64,000 nucleotides of DNA from Brevibacillus fortis (GCF_003013395.1 NZ_PXZM01000040.1:1-64000); one strand, 5' to 3'; counted from the stretch's first letter, positions 1 through 8,269 are shown. Numbers and translations are program-made. Notes: generated from the sequence alone by a model not told the origin.

Positions 1-90
1 GGAAATTTGTCAACAACCCCTAGTTGGCGTCCTTTTTTGTTAAGAGGGAAAATATATGAATTTCAAATAATTTTTTTATCATACAAAAAA

Positions 91-119
91 TTGTTGAAGA
101 AGATTTTGCAGAATAGTAT
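91..119 (+). promoter_or_regulatory. Putative sigmaA promoter for the ridA-like operon
   Basis: TTGTTG at 91-96, a 17-base spacer, then TAGTAT at 114-119. It lies 43 bases before the first start codon in an AT-rich stretch. The match to TTGACA/TATAAT is moderate, so this is inference from sequence only. The first 90 bases hold no gene that I can recognise. Confidence 0.45.
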
Positions 120-161
120 GGTTAAAGAAAGGAATGAAATCGATGACGAGGTGATGGCTAT

Positions 162-629
162 ATGTCCAAAGTGGAGCAACGTTTAAAAGAGTTAGGGTAT
201 GAGTTGCCGCCAGTTCCTCCAACCATGGCGAATTATGTGTCATGTGTACAGACTGGCTCTGTCATTTATACATCTGGTGCGGGGTGCTACGTAAATGGAA
301 GTCCGATGTATCTGGGTAGGCTGGGGGCGGATGTGACGATCGAGCAGGGCTATGAGGCTGCTAAGGTCACGGTTCTTAATCTGCTAGCGATTTTGAAAAG
401 CGAGATTGGGGATTTGGATCGAATCACACGGATTGTCAAACTGTTCGCACTCGTCAGCAGCGCCCCTGATTTCTACGAACAACCACGGGTGATCAATGGA
501 GCTTCTGATTTCCTCATCGAAATTTTTGGTGAAGCGGGCAAGCATGCGAGAGCGGCTGCTGGGACATCTGTTCTTCCGTTTAACAACCCGATCGAAATCG
601 AGATGATTGTGGAAGTGAACGAGGGGTAA
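162..629 (+). CDS. RidA (YjgF/YER057c/UK114) family protein
   Basis: A 155-residue single-domain protein of the RidA family. Best-known members hydrolyse reactive enamine/imine intermediates such as 2-aminoacrylate released by PLP enzymes and so protect them. The sequence shows the family pattern: an N-terminal strand with 'IYTSGAGC', the helix 'AAKVTVLNLLAIL', and the C-terminal 'ARAAAGTSVLPFNNPIEIEM'. In RidA proper the last region carries an Arg in an 'R.a.ev..LP' motif; here it is 'RAAAGTSVLP', closer to the broader YjgF/chorismate-mutase-like group, so enamine hydrolysis is not certain. The stop is one base before the ATG of the next gene, implying co-transcription with a DauR-like regulator. 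RidA-regulator pairs are common near amino-acid catabolism genes. Confidence 0.85.
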   Translation: MSKVEQRLKELGYELPPVPPTMANYVSCVQTGSVIYTSGAGCYVNGSPMYLGRLGADVTIEQGYEAAKVTVLNLLAILKSEIGDLDRITRIVKLFALVSSAPDFYEQPRVINGASDFLIEIFGEAGKHARAAAGTSVLPFNNPIEIEMIVEVNEG

Positions 630-630
630 T

Positions 631-1281
631 ATGAAAAACTTACATCCGATATTAGCAAGCTACATTCCAGTAGTAGAGGGACTGGCACGGACCTTTGGTG
701 AGCATTGTGAAGTGGTTTTGCATGATCTGACCGGCGATATTTCTTCATCGATCATTGCCATTTCCAACGGCCATGTCAGTGGTAGACAAATCGGCTCACC
801 GGTAACGAATCTGGCACTGCAAGCTTTACGCACGACGAAGGTCAGTGAAGAAGCTTTTGACCTCAACTACCGCAATGACACTATCAAAGGCAAACAGATC
901 AAATCGAGCTCCATCTATATTAAGGATGAACATGGGGAAGTCATTGGCAGTCTGTGCATCAATCTTGATATGACTCATCTCGCAATGGCGCAGTCATTCA
1001 TCGAATCAATGATGGTGATCCAAGACAAGCGTGAGGCAGAAAAAGCGGAAGAGAACTTCGCTCCGACTGTCGGGACGTTAATGGAGCAAATGATAGACGA
1101 TTGCCTGAAACGTACAGGCAAACCGATCGCCCTGATGCAAAAAGAAGAGAAGATTCAATTTATCCACCAGCTGGATGAAATGGGTCTGTTTTTGATCAAA
1201 GGAGCCGTGCAATACATCGCGGATTTGTTGGATATATCCAAATTCACGGTTTACAACTATCTCGATAAGAAAAATTCATAG
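631..1281 (+). CDS. YheO/DauR-like transcriptional regulator (PAS-like plus HTH)
   Basis: A 216-residue predicted cytoplasmic DNA-binding protein. Residues about 5-115 look like the YheO PAS-like sensor domain ('LHPILASYIPVVEGLARTFG', 'EVVLHDL', then 'GSLCINLDMT'). The C-terminal 50 residues form a helix-turn-helix ('FLIKGAVQYIADLLDISKFTVYNYL'). This is the architecture of DauR, which in Pseudomonas represses D-arginine catabolism, and of E. coli YheO. The ligand cannot be read from sequence. The start codon lies one base after the ridA-like stop. The neighbours (RidA-like protein, M19 dipeptidase, CocE hydrolase) suggest regulation of peptide or amino-acid breakdown, which is inference from context. 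Confidence 0.85.
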   Translation: MKNLHPILASYIPVVEGLARTFGEHCEVVLHDLTGDISSSIIAISNGHVSGRQIGSPVTNLALQALRTTKVSEEAFDLNYRNDTIKGKQIKSSSIYIKDEHGEVIGSLCINLDMTHLAMAQSFIESMMVIQDKREAEKAEENFAPTVGTLMEQMIDDCLKRTGKPIALMQKEEKIQFIHQLDEMGLFLIKGAVQYIADLLDISKFTVYNYLDKKNS

Positions 1282-1304
1282 ACCAAAGATGGGAGATGAC
1301 CCGC

Positions 1305-2348
1305 ATGGCAGAAGTAACGAGAGAACAGGCGCGTGAATTTCATGACGGTGTTCACGTTCTGGATGGGCATTTTGATCTGTTGATGGATGTGGAAATTCAG
1401 CGTGGATACGGTCGAACCAAAATGATCGAGACGGAGTATTTGCCACGGTTCCAGAAGGGTGGCGTGCATTCCGTTGTGGCGGCAGTGTTCGTTGAGGATG
1501 CTTTTGTACCGGAGATGAGTCTGCGCAAGGCGCTCAATCAGATCAGCGCTATGCATGCAGAGGCGGCAGAGTCTCCCGAGCACATTGTCATCGCAAAAAA
1601 TCTCGATGATTTGCGCCGGGCAAGAGCGGAGCAAAAAGTATCGTTTATCCTGTCGTTAGAAGGGGCAGAGCCGCTTTATCACGATTTGAGTCTCTTGCGT
1701 GTCTTTTATGAGCTGGGTGTACGGATGATGGGTCTGGTTTGGAGTCGGCGCAACTTCGTTGGGGATGGCAGCTTCTTTGCGCCAGTACGTGAAGGGAAAA
1801 AAGGAGGCATTACGGATTTTGGTGTGCGTCTCATCGAGGAAGCGGAAAAGCTGGGTATTGTCATCGATGTGAGCCATTTGAATGACGAAGGGTTCTGGGA
1901 CGTGATGGAAATCGCCGAAAAGCCAGTGATCGCTTCTCACTCCAACAGCCGAACAGTCGTGCCGACGATGCGGAATCTGACAGACGAGCAGATCAAAGCG
2001 ATTGCGGAAAAGGACGGGCTTGTCGGGCTGAATGCGTTTAGCATGTTCGCGGCGACCAACAGCGCTGACGCAACGCTTGCGAGACTGATTGACCACGTTG
2101 ACTATATGAAAAAGCTTGTTGGAGCAAGGCATATCGGGATAGGCCTAGATCTGTGCGATGATTTGACGAAATATTTGCCCTTGGACAAGATTGCCAAAAC
2201 CACAGAAATGCCATTTGACGTAGTAAAAGGCCATTCGTCTCTACCAGACATTACGCATGAGCTGATGAATCGCGGGTATACGGATGGAGAAATCGAAGGA
2301 ATCCTGGGTGGCAATTTCCTCAGAGTGTATCAGGATGTGTGGAAGTAG
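1305..2348 (+). CDS. Membrane dipeptidase family (M19) zinc peptidase
   Basis: A 347-residue renal-dipeptidase-like M19 metallopeptidase. These enzymes hydrolyse dipeptides with a binuclear zinc site and many accept a D-residue at the C-terminal position. Metal ligands visible in family order: H-x-D in 'VLDGHFDLL' (about residues 22-24), the bridging Glu in 'LSLEGAEPL' (about 119), His in 'VIDVSHLND' and His in 'IASHSNSR'; 'GIGLDLCDD' supplies the late Asp. There is no signal peptide, so it is probably cytoplasmic. I prefer ATG 1305 to ATG 1296: GGGAG at 1291-1295 abuts 1296 but is 9 bases from 1305. It lies between the regulator and the CocE-type hydrolase on the same strand with short gaps. 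Confidence 0.88.
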   Translation: MAEVTREQAREFHDGVHVLDGHFDLLMDVEIQRGYGRTKMIETEYLPRFQKGGVHSVVAAVFVEDAFVPEMSLRKALNQISAMHAEAAESPEHIVIAKNLDDLRRARAEQKVSFILSLEGAEPLYHDLSLLRVFYELGVRMMGLVWSRRNFVGDGSFFAPVREGKKGGITDFGVRLIEEAEKLGIVIDVSHLNDEGFWDVMEIAEKPVIASHSNSRTVVPTMRNLTDEQIKAIAEKDGLVGLNAFSMFAATNSADATLARLIDHVDYMKKLVGARHIGIGLDLCDDLTKYLPLDKIAKTTEMPFDVVKGHSSLPDITHELMNRGYTDGEIEGILGGNFLRVYQDVWK

Positions 2349-2372
2349 ATCAGATGAGAGGAGGAATGGCGG

Positions 2373-4538
2373 ATGGGACAGACAAAAGGTTCATTTGGCT
2401 ATTATCAATCTGGTATCAAGGTAGCAGATATACGCTTTGAGGATGGGGAAGTTTGGCATCGGAGCACAGGTTGGGATACGGGCAGAGCGGCCGACGGTCC
2501 ATTTGTACAGCTGGTTGAAGGGGAAGCAGTCTACGAATTGCCGCTCCTCGACCTGGCACAAAAGCTGCCGGACTGGGAGCAAATCGACTGGGAGAGCGAA
2601 CAAGTAGTGTTTCCGGAAAGCGGAGGACACTACCAACGTCATCTATCCATCGAAGGAACAGGTCCCGCGGGGCAAAAACAAGCGTGGATCTGGGCGGTAC
2701 GGGAAGCAACACAGCCAATTGATTTGATCATTTGTGAGAACGAAGTCATCGCGTTTGTACTGACAGGTCGTGGCGATAGCGTCGTATTGGCTAAAACAGG
2801 GTGGGAGAATTTGACTCCGCTCACGATGTGGCAAGATCCTTTGCTGTCCGAAGTAAACTACGGCGTACATCATTTGGGTAGGCATAATGTGGAAATGATA
2901 GATGGTGTTCGTTTGGCGACCGAAGTTTGGTTGCCTGCGGGCTTGGCGGAGGGGCAGCGAGTTCCAACCATTTTCATGCGCACTCCCTATGGACGAATGG
3001 ATGCCATTTTTCGCCGATTGCCTTTTGTAGCTCGCGGATATGCGCTGGTTGTACAGGACACGCGCGGACGTGAAGATTCTGAGGGAGAGTGGAGCCCACT
3101 CATTCACGAGCGCAATGATGGAGACGACAGTCTCAACTGGATCGCGAGCCAAGAGTGGTCGGATGGCAACATCGGGATGCTCGGCGGATCGTACGTGGGG
3201 TATGTGCAATGGGCTGCTGCCGCAAGTGGGAATCCGCATCTAAAGGCGATTTTCAGTTATGTGACAGTAGGAACGCCGTATGTGGATATTCCTCGCAAAG
3301 GGGGAACGATTCTCGGCGGTCTGTCATGGATTTTCATGATGGCAGAAAAGCGTCGGAACGTTGCGGCTCTCTCCCGGGATGACTGGAGTGAGGTCATCAA
3401 GGTGCGCCCGATCAAGGAAATTCCGCAAAAAGTGCTGGGGAAAGAAATCCCGTTTTGGACAAAATGGATGGAACATCCGGACGGAGACGAGTTCTGGGCC
3501 ATGTCAGACTGGAAACGGCATGCCGATCAGGTAAAGGTGCCAGCTACCCTCGTATCAGGCTGGTATGACGACAACGGGATGGGGACGAGCGAATCGTGGG
3601 AGGTTGTCTCCCGAAATGTGCCAGAGCACGCCAGACTCATCTTGGGGCCGTGGTATCACAAGGCGAATACGACCCGAGAAATCCATCATGTGCCATTTGG
3701 AAACAACGCCATCCGCTACGATCTGGATGTGACACAGCTCCGCTGGTTTGACCGCTATTTAAAAGGGGTAGAAAATGGCGTTGATCAGGAGGCGCGTGTC
3801 GAGTACTACATGGTGGGAGAAAACGAGTGGAAGACCTCGCAGACTTGGCCGCCAGCAGAGGCGACGCTGACGAATTTGTATGTAAGCAGTGGAGGTAAAG
3901 CCAATACAAGCGGTGGGGATGGAACGCTAATACTGTCTACCCCAGGTGAACAGGCGGTGGATATATACAACTATGATCCGCTGGATGCGGCACCGTATCT
4001 ACTGGATTTGTCGGAGAACGAAAACAGCGTTCCGGAAAACTATCGTGATGTGGAAGAAAGGGCAGATGTGCTCGTTTACACATCGGAGCCATTGGAAGAG
4101 GAAGTCGTCATCGGGGGAGAAATCTCGGCTGTTATCTATGCATCTAGCTCAGCGCGGGATACAGATTGGTTGGTCCGACTGTGTGATGTAGATGAGGAAG
4201 GCAATTCGATTCGTCTATCGGACGGGATTATCTGCGCACGCTACCGCCACTCATTCGAAGAGCCTGAGCTACTTGTTGCCGGACAAATCGAATGCTATGA
4301 GATTCGCATGACCAAGATCGCCAATGTCTTCCAAAAAGGTCACCGCATTCGCGTCTCCGTTACTTCTGGCGCCGAGAACTTCTCGTTCCCAAATCCGAAT
4401 ACAGGCAACGATCTGGCAACGGAAACCGAGACGGTCGTCGCCGTGCAACGTGTCTATCATGACAGCCAATATCCGAGTCATATCAAGCTCCCTCTCTTGC
4501 GTTCTGGGGGAAGCAAGCAACCTTCAGGAGGTATCTAA
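2373..4538 (+). CDS. CocE/NonD family alpha/beta hydrolase (X-Pro dipeptidyl-peptidase type)
   Basis: A 721-residue protein with an extra N-terminal domain of about 165 residues of unclear function before the recognisable hydrolase. The S15/CocE core starts near 'VEMIDGVRLATEVWLP'. It shows the nucleophile elbow 'GMLGGSYVGYVQW' (Ser about residue 272), the acid in 'SGWYDDNG' and the His in 'LGPWYHKAN'. A C-terminal jelly-roll domain follows ('RIRVSVTSGAENFSFPNPNT'). Relatives cleave esters, amides or acyl groups (cocaine esterase, glutaryl-7-ACA acylase, X-Pro peptidases), and the true substrate cannot be told. RBS GAGGAGG sits 8 bases before ATG 2373. There is no signal peptide. It is co-directional with the upstream dipeptidase (24-base gap). 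Confidence 0.88.
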   Translation: MGQTKGSFGYYQSGIKVADIRFEDGEVWHRSTGWDTGRAADGPFVQLVEGEAVYELPLLDLAQKLPDWEQIDWESEQVVFPESGGHYQRHLSIEGTGPAGQKQAWIWAVREATQPIDLIICENEVIAFVLTGRGDSVVLAKTGWENLTPLTMWQDPLLSEVNYGVHHLGRHNVEMIDGVRLATEVWLPAGLAEGQRVPTIFMRTPYGRMDAIFRRLPFVARGYALVVQDTRGREDSEGEWSPLIHERNDGDDSLNWIASQEWSDGNIGMLGGSYVGYVQWAAAASGNPHLKAIFSYVTVGTPYVDIPRKGGTILGGLSWIFMMAEKRRNVAALSRDDWSEVIKVRPIKEIPQKVLGKEIPFWTKWMEHPDGDEFWAMSDWKRHADQVKVPATLVSGWYDDNGMGTSESWEVVSRNVPEHARLILGPWYHKANTTREIHHVPFGNNAIRYDLDVTQLRWFDRYLKGVENGVDQEARVEYYMVGENEWKTSQTWPPAEATLTNLYVSSGGKANTSGGDGTLILSTPGEQAVDIYNYDPLDAAPYLLDLSENENSVPENYRDVEERADVLVYTSEPLEEEVVIGGEISAVIYASSSARDTDWLVRLCDVDEEGNSIRLSDGIICARYRHSFEEPELLVAGQIECYEIRMTKIANVFQKGHRIRVSVTSGAENFSFPNPNTGNDLATETETVVAVQRVYHDSQYPSHIKLPLLRSGGSKQPSGGI

Positions 4539-4544
4539 AATACA

Positions 4545-5558
4545 ATGACTGTTTACAGTTGCAGAATATGCAAGTTCCGTTACGACGAGTGGCTAGGTGA
4601 TACGAAAAATGGCGTCCCGCCCGGGGTGCCTTTTCCTCATTTAGCAGGTTCTGTGTGTACCGATTGTCAGATGGACGAGGAAGGGCGGCACTTGCCGCTT
4701 CCTGAAACCAAGTACACGAACGTGGAAGCTACGTATTACGATCAGTTTGCCGGGAAGGCTAGCATCGCATTTTATCGAAACTGGTTGCTGAGGGAATCGG
4801 AGCAAGCCCTAGTCTCGGTGCTGGAGCTGGGTGTTGGGACAGGGAGAATAGCCATTGAGCTGGCTCGGAATGGCTTGTCCGTCTGCGGTATAGATTGGAG
4901 TCCGGAAATGCTGGAAATGGCCGCCAAAAAGAAACGGCGCATGTTAAAAGGGAAAGAAGAACTGCTGGACCTTGTCGAACAAAATATGTGGGAGATAGAG
5001 CTCGATCGGCAATTTACGCATGTGCTTCTCCCAGAAGGGATTTTTCAACAGGCCACCTGTAGAGACAGGCAACGACAATTGCTTTCGGTCATCCACGATT
5101 ACATAACCGAGGACGGAACATTGGCAATTGACTTACTCTTGCCGCCAGTAAAAAATCAATGGACAACGATGCAACGCAAATTCGTTTTCCCAGACCGTAT
5201 GGTGTATCAAAAGGTAGAGGGTGAAACTTCGCTGTTGGAGCAAAAGTTCCGCTACACGCTTACTTATGAGACTTTTCTTGAGCAGATTGAGCAGCCAAGG
5301 TATCGCGTAGAGCGTGAGATGGCGTTGCTTTTGCCTACTGAGCTTGTGCTTTTATTGGAAGGATCAGGCTTTAGAGTCACCTACAGCAAAGAGAATGTAT
5401 TCCACAAGCAAGACTTCGAGCCGAGTCAAGCGGATGATGGCTACGATATGGATCGTTGGCAGCATGGGGGGTATCCATTCGCTGAACCAGTCGGGACACC
5501 GGGTGGAGCTACTCGTTGGACGATTTTGGCGAAAAAAATTTCTTCCTCCACTTTGTAA
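4545..5558 (+). CDS. Rubredoxin-like domain fused to a class I SAM methyltransferase
   Basis: A 337-residue two-part protein. Residues 1-42 match rubredoxin closely: C6-x2-C9, Y13-D14, G18-D19, G23-V-P-P-G27, F30, L33, then C38-x2-C41. The cysteine spacing is within one residue of clostridial rubredoxin, and the pattern predicts a single Fe(Cys)4 (or Zn) site. From about residue 60 a SAM-dependent methyltransferase follows, with motif I 'VLELGVGTGRIAIELA', the acidic loop 'VCGIDWSPEML' and 'HVLLPEGIFQQ' where the DPPF/Y-type motif IV would be. The substrate is unknown. AGGAGGT lies 12 bases before the ATG, inside the 3' end of the CocE gene, so the two are probably co-transcribed. The stop codon is inside the -35 element of the next promoter. 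Confidence 0.82.
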   Translation: MTVYSCRICKFRYDEWLGDTKNGVPPGVPFPHLAGSVCTDCQMDEEGRHLPLPETKYTNVEATYYDQFAGKASIAFYRNWLLRESEQALVSVLELGVGTGRIAIELARNGLSVCGIDWSPEMLEMAAKKKRRMLKGKEELLDLVEQNMWEIELDRQFTHVLLPEGIFQQATCRDRQRQLLSVIHDYITEDGTLAIDLLLPPVKNQWTTMQRKFVFPDRMVYQKVEGETSLLEQKFRYTLTYETFLEQIEQPRYRVEREMALLLPTELVLLLEGSGFRVTYSKENVFHKQDFEPSQADDGYDMDRWQHGGYPFAEPVGTPGGATRWTILAKKISSSTL

Positions 5559-5581
5559 CAAAATGTCTGGTGCTGCATCTA
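5554..5581 (+). promoter_or_regulatory. ECF-sigma type promoter (probable autoregulation)
   Basis: TGTAAC at 5554-5559, a 16-base spacer and CATCTA at 5576-5581. This fits the ECF class (an AAC-containing -35 and a CGTC-like -10, with one mismatch in the -10). It sits directly before an ECF sigma gene, as autoregulated ECF promoters do, and overlaps the stop of the preceding gene. Which sigma factor uses it is inference. Confidence 0.55.
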
Positions 5582-5615
5582 ACCAGTATGACTGCGAGTG
5601 AAGGAGGTCACGCCC

Positions 5616-6164
5616 TTGGAAAAATTGCAGCCAACGACAGATGCTGCTTTTGAACAAATCATGAGGGAATATGGGACCCGCGTGCTTCGACTCGTCACTT
5701 TTCTGGTAAGAGATCGCAGCTTGGCAGAGGATATTACCCAGGACGTATTCGTCAAGGTGTATCGGCATCTTCCCCGCTTTCGGCAGGAGAGCAGTGTGCA
5801 CACTTGGTTGTATCGAATCGCGGTCAATGAGTGTAAAGGTTATTTGCGTTCTTGGTCGTTCCGCCATATCCTTCCTCGTTCGTGGATTAGACAGGATGGG
5901 GAGCTTTCTACGGAAAGTCTTGTGCTTGATCAAGCCGAGAGGGACCAGCTCGTAGCAGAAGTGTTGCTGCTTCCTCCGCTTTATCGCCAAGTGATTGCCC
6001 TTCATTACTATGCGGATTTAACCATAGGAGAGGTGGCGGATGTGCTTGGGGTAACGGAAGGAACAGTCAGAACCAGGTTGCATAGGGCCAGACAGCAGCT
6101 TCGGCAGAGTATGGGAGAGGGGAGGGACTGGGAATGGACGAAAACCGATGGCTCACGGACTTAA
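5616..6164 (+). CDS. ECF-type RNA polymerase sigma factor
   Basis: A 182-residue sigma70-family factor of the ECF group. Region 2 is clear ('FEQIMREYGTRVLRLVTFLV', 'LAEDITQDVFVKVYRHLPRF', 'VHTWLYRIAVNECKGYLR'), a short linker follows, and region 4 carries the HTH ('YRQVIALHYYADLTIGEVAD', 'VTEGTVRTRLHRARQQLR'). The start is TTG 5616: AAGGAGGT at 5601-5608 is 7 bases upstream. The in-frame GTG at 5598 has no ribosome site and would put the Shine-Dalgarno inside the gene. The last 31 bases overlap the next gene, the usual arrangement for a sigma/anti-sigma pair. It resembles the B. subtilis SigX/SigV/SigW group, but I cannot assign an orthologue. Confidence 0.9.
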   Translation: MEKLQPTTDAAFEQIMREYGTRVLRLVTFLVRDRSLAEDITQDVFVKVYRHLPRFRQESSVHTWLYRIAVNECKGYLRSWSFRHILPRSWIRQDGELSTESLVLDQAERDQLVAEVLLLPPLYRQVIALHYYADLTIGEVADVLGVTEGTVRTRLHRARQQLRQSMGEGRDWEWTKTDGSRT

Positions 6165-7138
6165 AGGAACGGGCAGATCAGACCATTTTTCGTGATGTAC
6201 AATTCACAGCTTCGATGGAAGAGCGAGTGCGGCAGAGGGTGAGACCAAGAACAGGGTGGATGACTGGCTGGAAGAAGCTATCCTTGCCGGGTGTTGTGCT
6301 GATAATGGGCTTGCTATTGTGGTTCGGGCTCCCCACCAAGGAGGAGGGGCAATCTGCACAGCAAGAGGTGAAAGCACCACAGCAAGAGACACAAATACCC
6401 TCCTTGTTGCCAGGGGGCCAAATCGTCGAAGCGGATTTGTGGAAGCTGTCACCTTCTTTGTCATCCATTTACGGCAATCAGTCCTTTTCTTATTTGGGAG
6501 AAAAGCCTGTCCGCATCATGACAGATCAAGACGGTTTTTACGAAGGGCAGACGCAGCGGGTGATATGGCTGTTGAATGGGGAATACGCACCAGAAGTAGA
6601 GATCGCTGCTTACAACACCGATGGGACCCGTCTGGCATTGGGGAGCTACGAGGTGATGGACCCTTTATACGATGCAGATGGACATTTTCCTTCAGGGATC
6701 GTGTTACCTGAACCGGGCAAATGGAAGCTGGAAGTCAGATCAGGAGGCAAACATCTCGGACAAGTTTTTGTCGAGGTGAAAAAAGGAATAGCACCTGCGA
6801 ACCGTCAACTAGTCGGCCCTATCATTCAGCAGTATTTGGAGACGGAAAGCGATCAGCTGGGGTGGCTGGGAAAACACCGCGAGATTAATGTCGAGCTCCT
6901 CGGAGTGGAAGCGCCAGATGCTGCGAAGCGAACGGTATACGCTTGGGTGAAAATAACGGGTAGCAATTCTTCCGCGCTCAGTGCACCAATGGCCTTTCAA
7001 ATCGTCTACAATGGGAATGATTATCGGGTAACTAACTTCAAAATGCCCGAGGACGGCAGCAACTACCAGAGCAGCCTGCAAAAGTTGTTTCCACCTAAAG
7101 TACTGGAGCAAATCAACAATCGATCAAAAGCAAAGTAA
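6134..7138 (+). CDS. Probable membrane-anchored anti-sigma factor
   Basis: A 334-residue protein with a cytoplasmic N-terminus of about 45 residues, one membrane segment ('LPGVVLIMGLLLWFGLP', about 49-66) and a long extracytoplasmic region. The gene overlaps the ECF sigma gene by 31 bases, the main evidence for an anti-sigma role. The N-terminus lacks the zinc H-x3-C-x2-C motif of ZAS anti-sigmas, so it would be a non-ZAS type. The outside part contains a beta-rich, Ig-like stretch ('RVIWLLNGEYAPEVEIAAYN', then 'PSGIVLPEPGKWKLEVRSGG') that could sense an envelope signal. The C-terminal 100 residues form a second unrecognised domain. A terminator follows directly. Confidence 0.65.
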   Translation: MDENRWLTDLKERADQTIFRDVQFTASMEERVRQRVRPRTGWMTGWKKLSLPGVVLIMGLLLWFGLPTKEEGQSAQQEVKAPQQETQIPSLLPGGQIVEADLWKLSPSLSSIYGNQSFSYLGEKPVRIMTDQDGFYEGQTQRVIWLLNGEYAPEVEIAAYNTDGTRLALGSYEVMDPLYDADGHFPSGIVLPEPGKWKLEVRSGGKHLGQVFVEVKKGIAPANRQLVGPIIQQYLETESDQLGWLGKHREINVELLGVEAPDAAKRTVYAWVKITGSNSSALSAPMAFQIVYNGNDYRVTNFKMPEDGSNYQSSLQKLFPPKVLEQINNRSKAK

Positions 7139-7148
7139 GAATGACAAA

Positions 7149-7180
7149 ACGGACCTTCTCCTAACAGAAGGTCCGTTTTT
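7149..7180 (+). terminator. Rho-independent terminator after the sigma/anti-sigma operon
   Basis: An 11-bp perfect stem (ACGGACCTTCT with AGAAGGTCCGT) with a 6-base loop is followed by a T run. It ends the plus-strand cluster and lies 12 bases before the end of the convergent GNAT gene. Confidence 0.9.
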
Positions 7181-7192
7181 AGCTTTTCATGT

Positions 7193-8071
7193 CTATCCGT
7201 ATATTTGAGCACCTATCGCCCAGTACGTCCCAGCACGGCGTGGCAGGGTATGCGCGTTCGCAACCATCACAGGGGGATGAGAAACCTGTGTGAAGCCGTT
7301 TTGCTCCAAATATGCGTGAAACGCTGCTTGCTCATCCGGTACGTCTATCCGCACACGTCCGGTATGATTTTGTGTCAGTTTGTATAGGATGTGTTCAGCC
7401 ATGACTACATTTTCTGCGACGATTGGCCCCGCGATAAGGTTGACAGAGCCTTGAACGGAGAAGCCATACCCGATGATCTTGCCGGAGCGATTTTTGGCTA
7501 CCAGACAGGTAGTAGCTTGTCTCATACGTGTGTCGAGAAATTGAGAGCGGCTGCTGCCTATTGCTGCTTTGTCCAATTCAACGACGCTCAAGAAATCGTC
7601 TAACTCCATTGGCACAATTTCGAACTCGTCATTGGCTTCGTTTGGCAGAAGTGCTTCAGGCACAAAACGTTCAGCAATAAACTTTCGGATACGATCCACT
7701 GTCTGGAATCCGAGGTTTTTATACAAGGGCTCTCCTTCTGGAGTAGCAATGAGCATGCTCGTTGTATCGGCAGAAACAGAAGCCATGCACGCTTTCATGA
7801 GCTCGCGGCCGTACCCTTTGCCTTGTGTCGAGGGATGGACAATCACCATGCCGATGCTGGCAAGCTTGTCCTCGTACGGAATGATAGCCGCACTGGATAG
7901 TAAGGTGCCACTCGCGTCTTTGTGACCGAATACGGTTCCGATAGACAGAATTGTGTGAATTTCCGATTCGTTATAATCCCAGCCTACGGAATCAGATAAG
8001 GCAATGAGTCCGGGAATATCCGATATCGTTAAGGAATGCAAGCAGGAGTCAACACAGTTCACTTTGATCAT
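7193..8071 (-). CDS. GNAT family N-acetyltransferase, two-domain
   Basis: A 292-residue protein on the minus strand. The N-terminal GNAT domain (about 10-130) shows the acetyl-CoA loop 'VHPSTQGKGYGRELMKACM' and 'PLYKNLGFQ'. The C-terminal half (about 150-290) looks like the YitH/HolE-type acetyltransferase add-on domain ('LDTRMRQATTCLVAKNRSGK', 'HAYLEQNGF'). It should transfer acetyl from acetyl-CoA to a small molecule or protein amine; the substrate is unknown. GGAG lies only two bases before the chosen ATG, so the start is not certain. It is convergent with the anti-sigma operon and divergent from lepA. Confidence 0.88.
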   Translation of the reverse strand: MIKVNCVDSCLHSLTISDIPGLIALSDSVGWDYNESEIHTILSIGTVFGHKDASGTLLSSAAIIPYEDKLASIGMVIVHPSTQGKGYGRELMKACMASVSADTTSMLIATPEGEPLYKNLGFQTVDRIRKFIAERFVPEALLPNEANDEFEIVPMELDDFLSVVELDKAAIGSSRSQFLDTRMRQATTCLVAKNRSGKIIGYGFSVQGSVNLIAGPIVAENVVMAEHILYKLTQNHTGRVRIDVPDEQAAFHAYLEQNGFTQVSHPPVMVANAHTLPRRAGTYWAIGAQIYG

Positions 8072-8239
8072 TCTCCGTTTCTTTCTTTATGTTGGTCGTT
8101 CAATGCTTCCGTCATTTTTATACGAGTGGCTGCTAGTCGCGTTTCGGCCTCATGCCTATCCGCCTCCATTTATTTACCACTTTAGCACAGGAAAAGTTTG
8201 GATACGAGAAAAAGGAGGCAAACGCTTGATTCTCTTTGG

Positions 8240-8269
8240 TTGCTCTTTATATCATCGGTTTGTTATAAT
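8240..8269 (+). promoter_or_regulatory. SigmaA promoter for lepA
   Basis: TTGCTC at 8240-8245, an 18-base spacer and a perfect TATAAT at 8264-8269, about 75 bases before the lepA start codon. Confidence 0.7.

Noticed and set aside
1-60. Terminator at the left edge
   Set aside because: Only a 4-bp CAAC/GTTG stem is followed by T residues; too weak to call, and the upstream gene is not visible.
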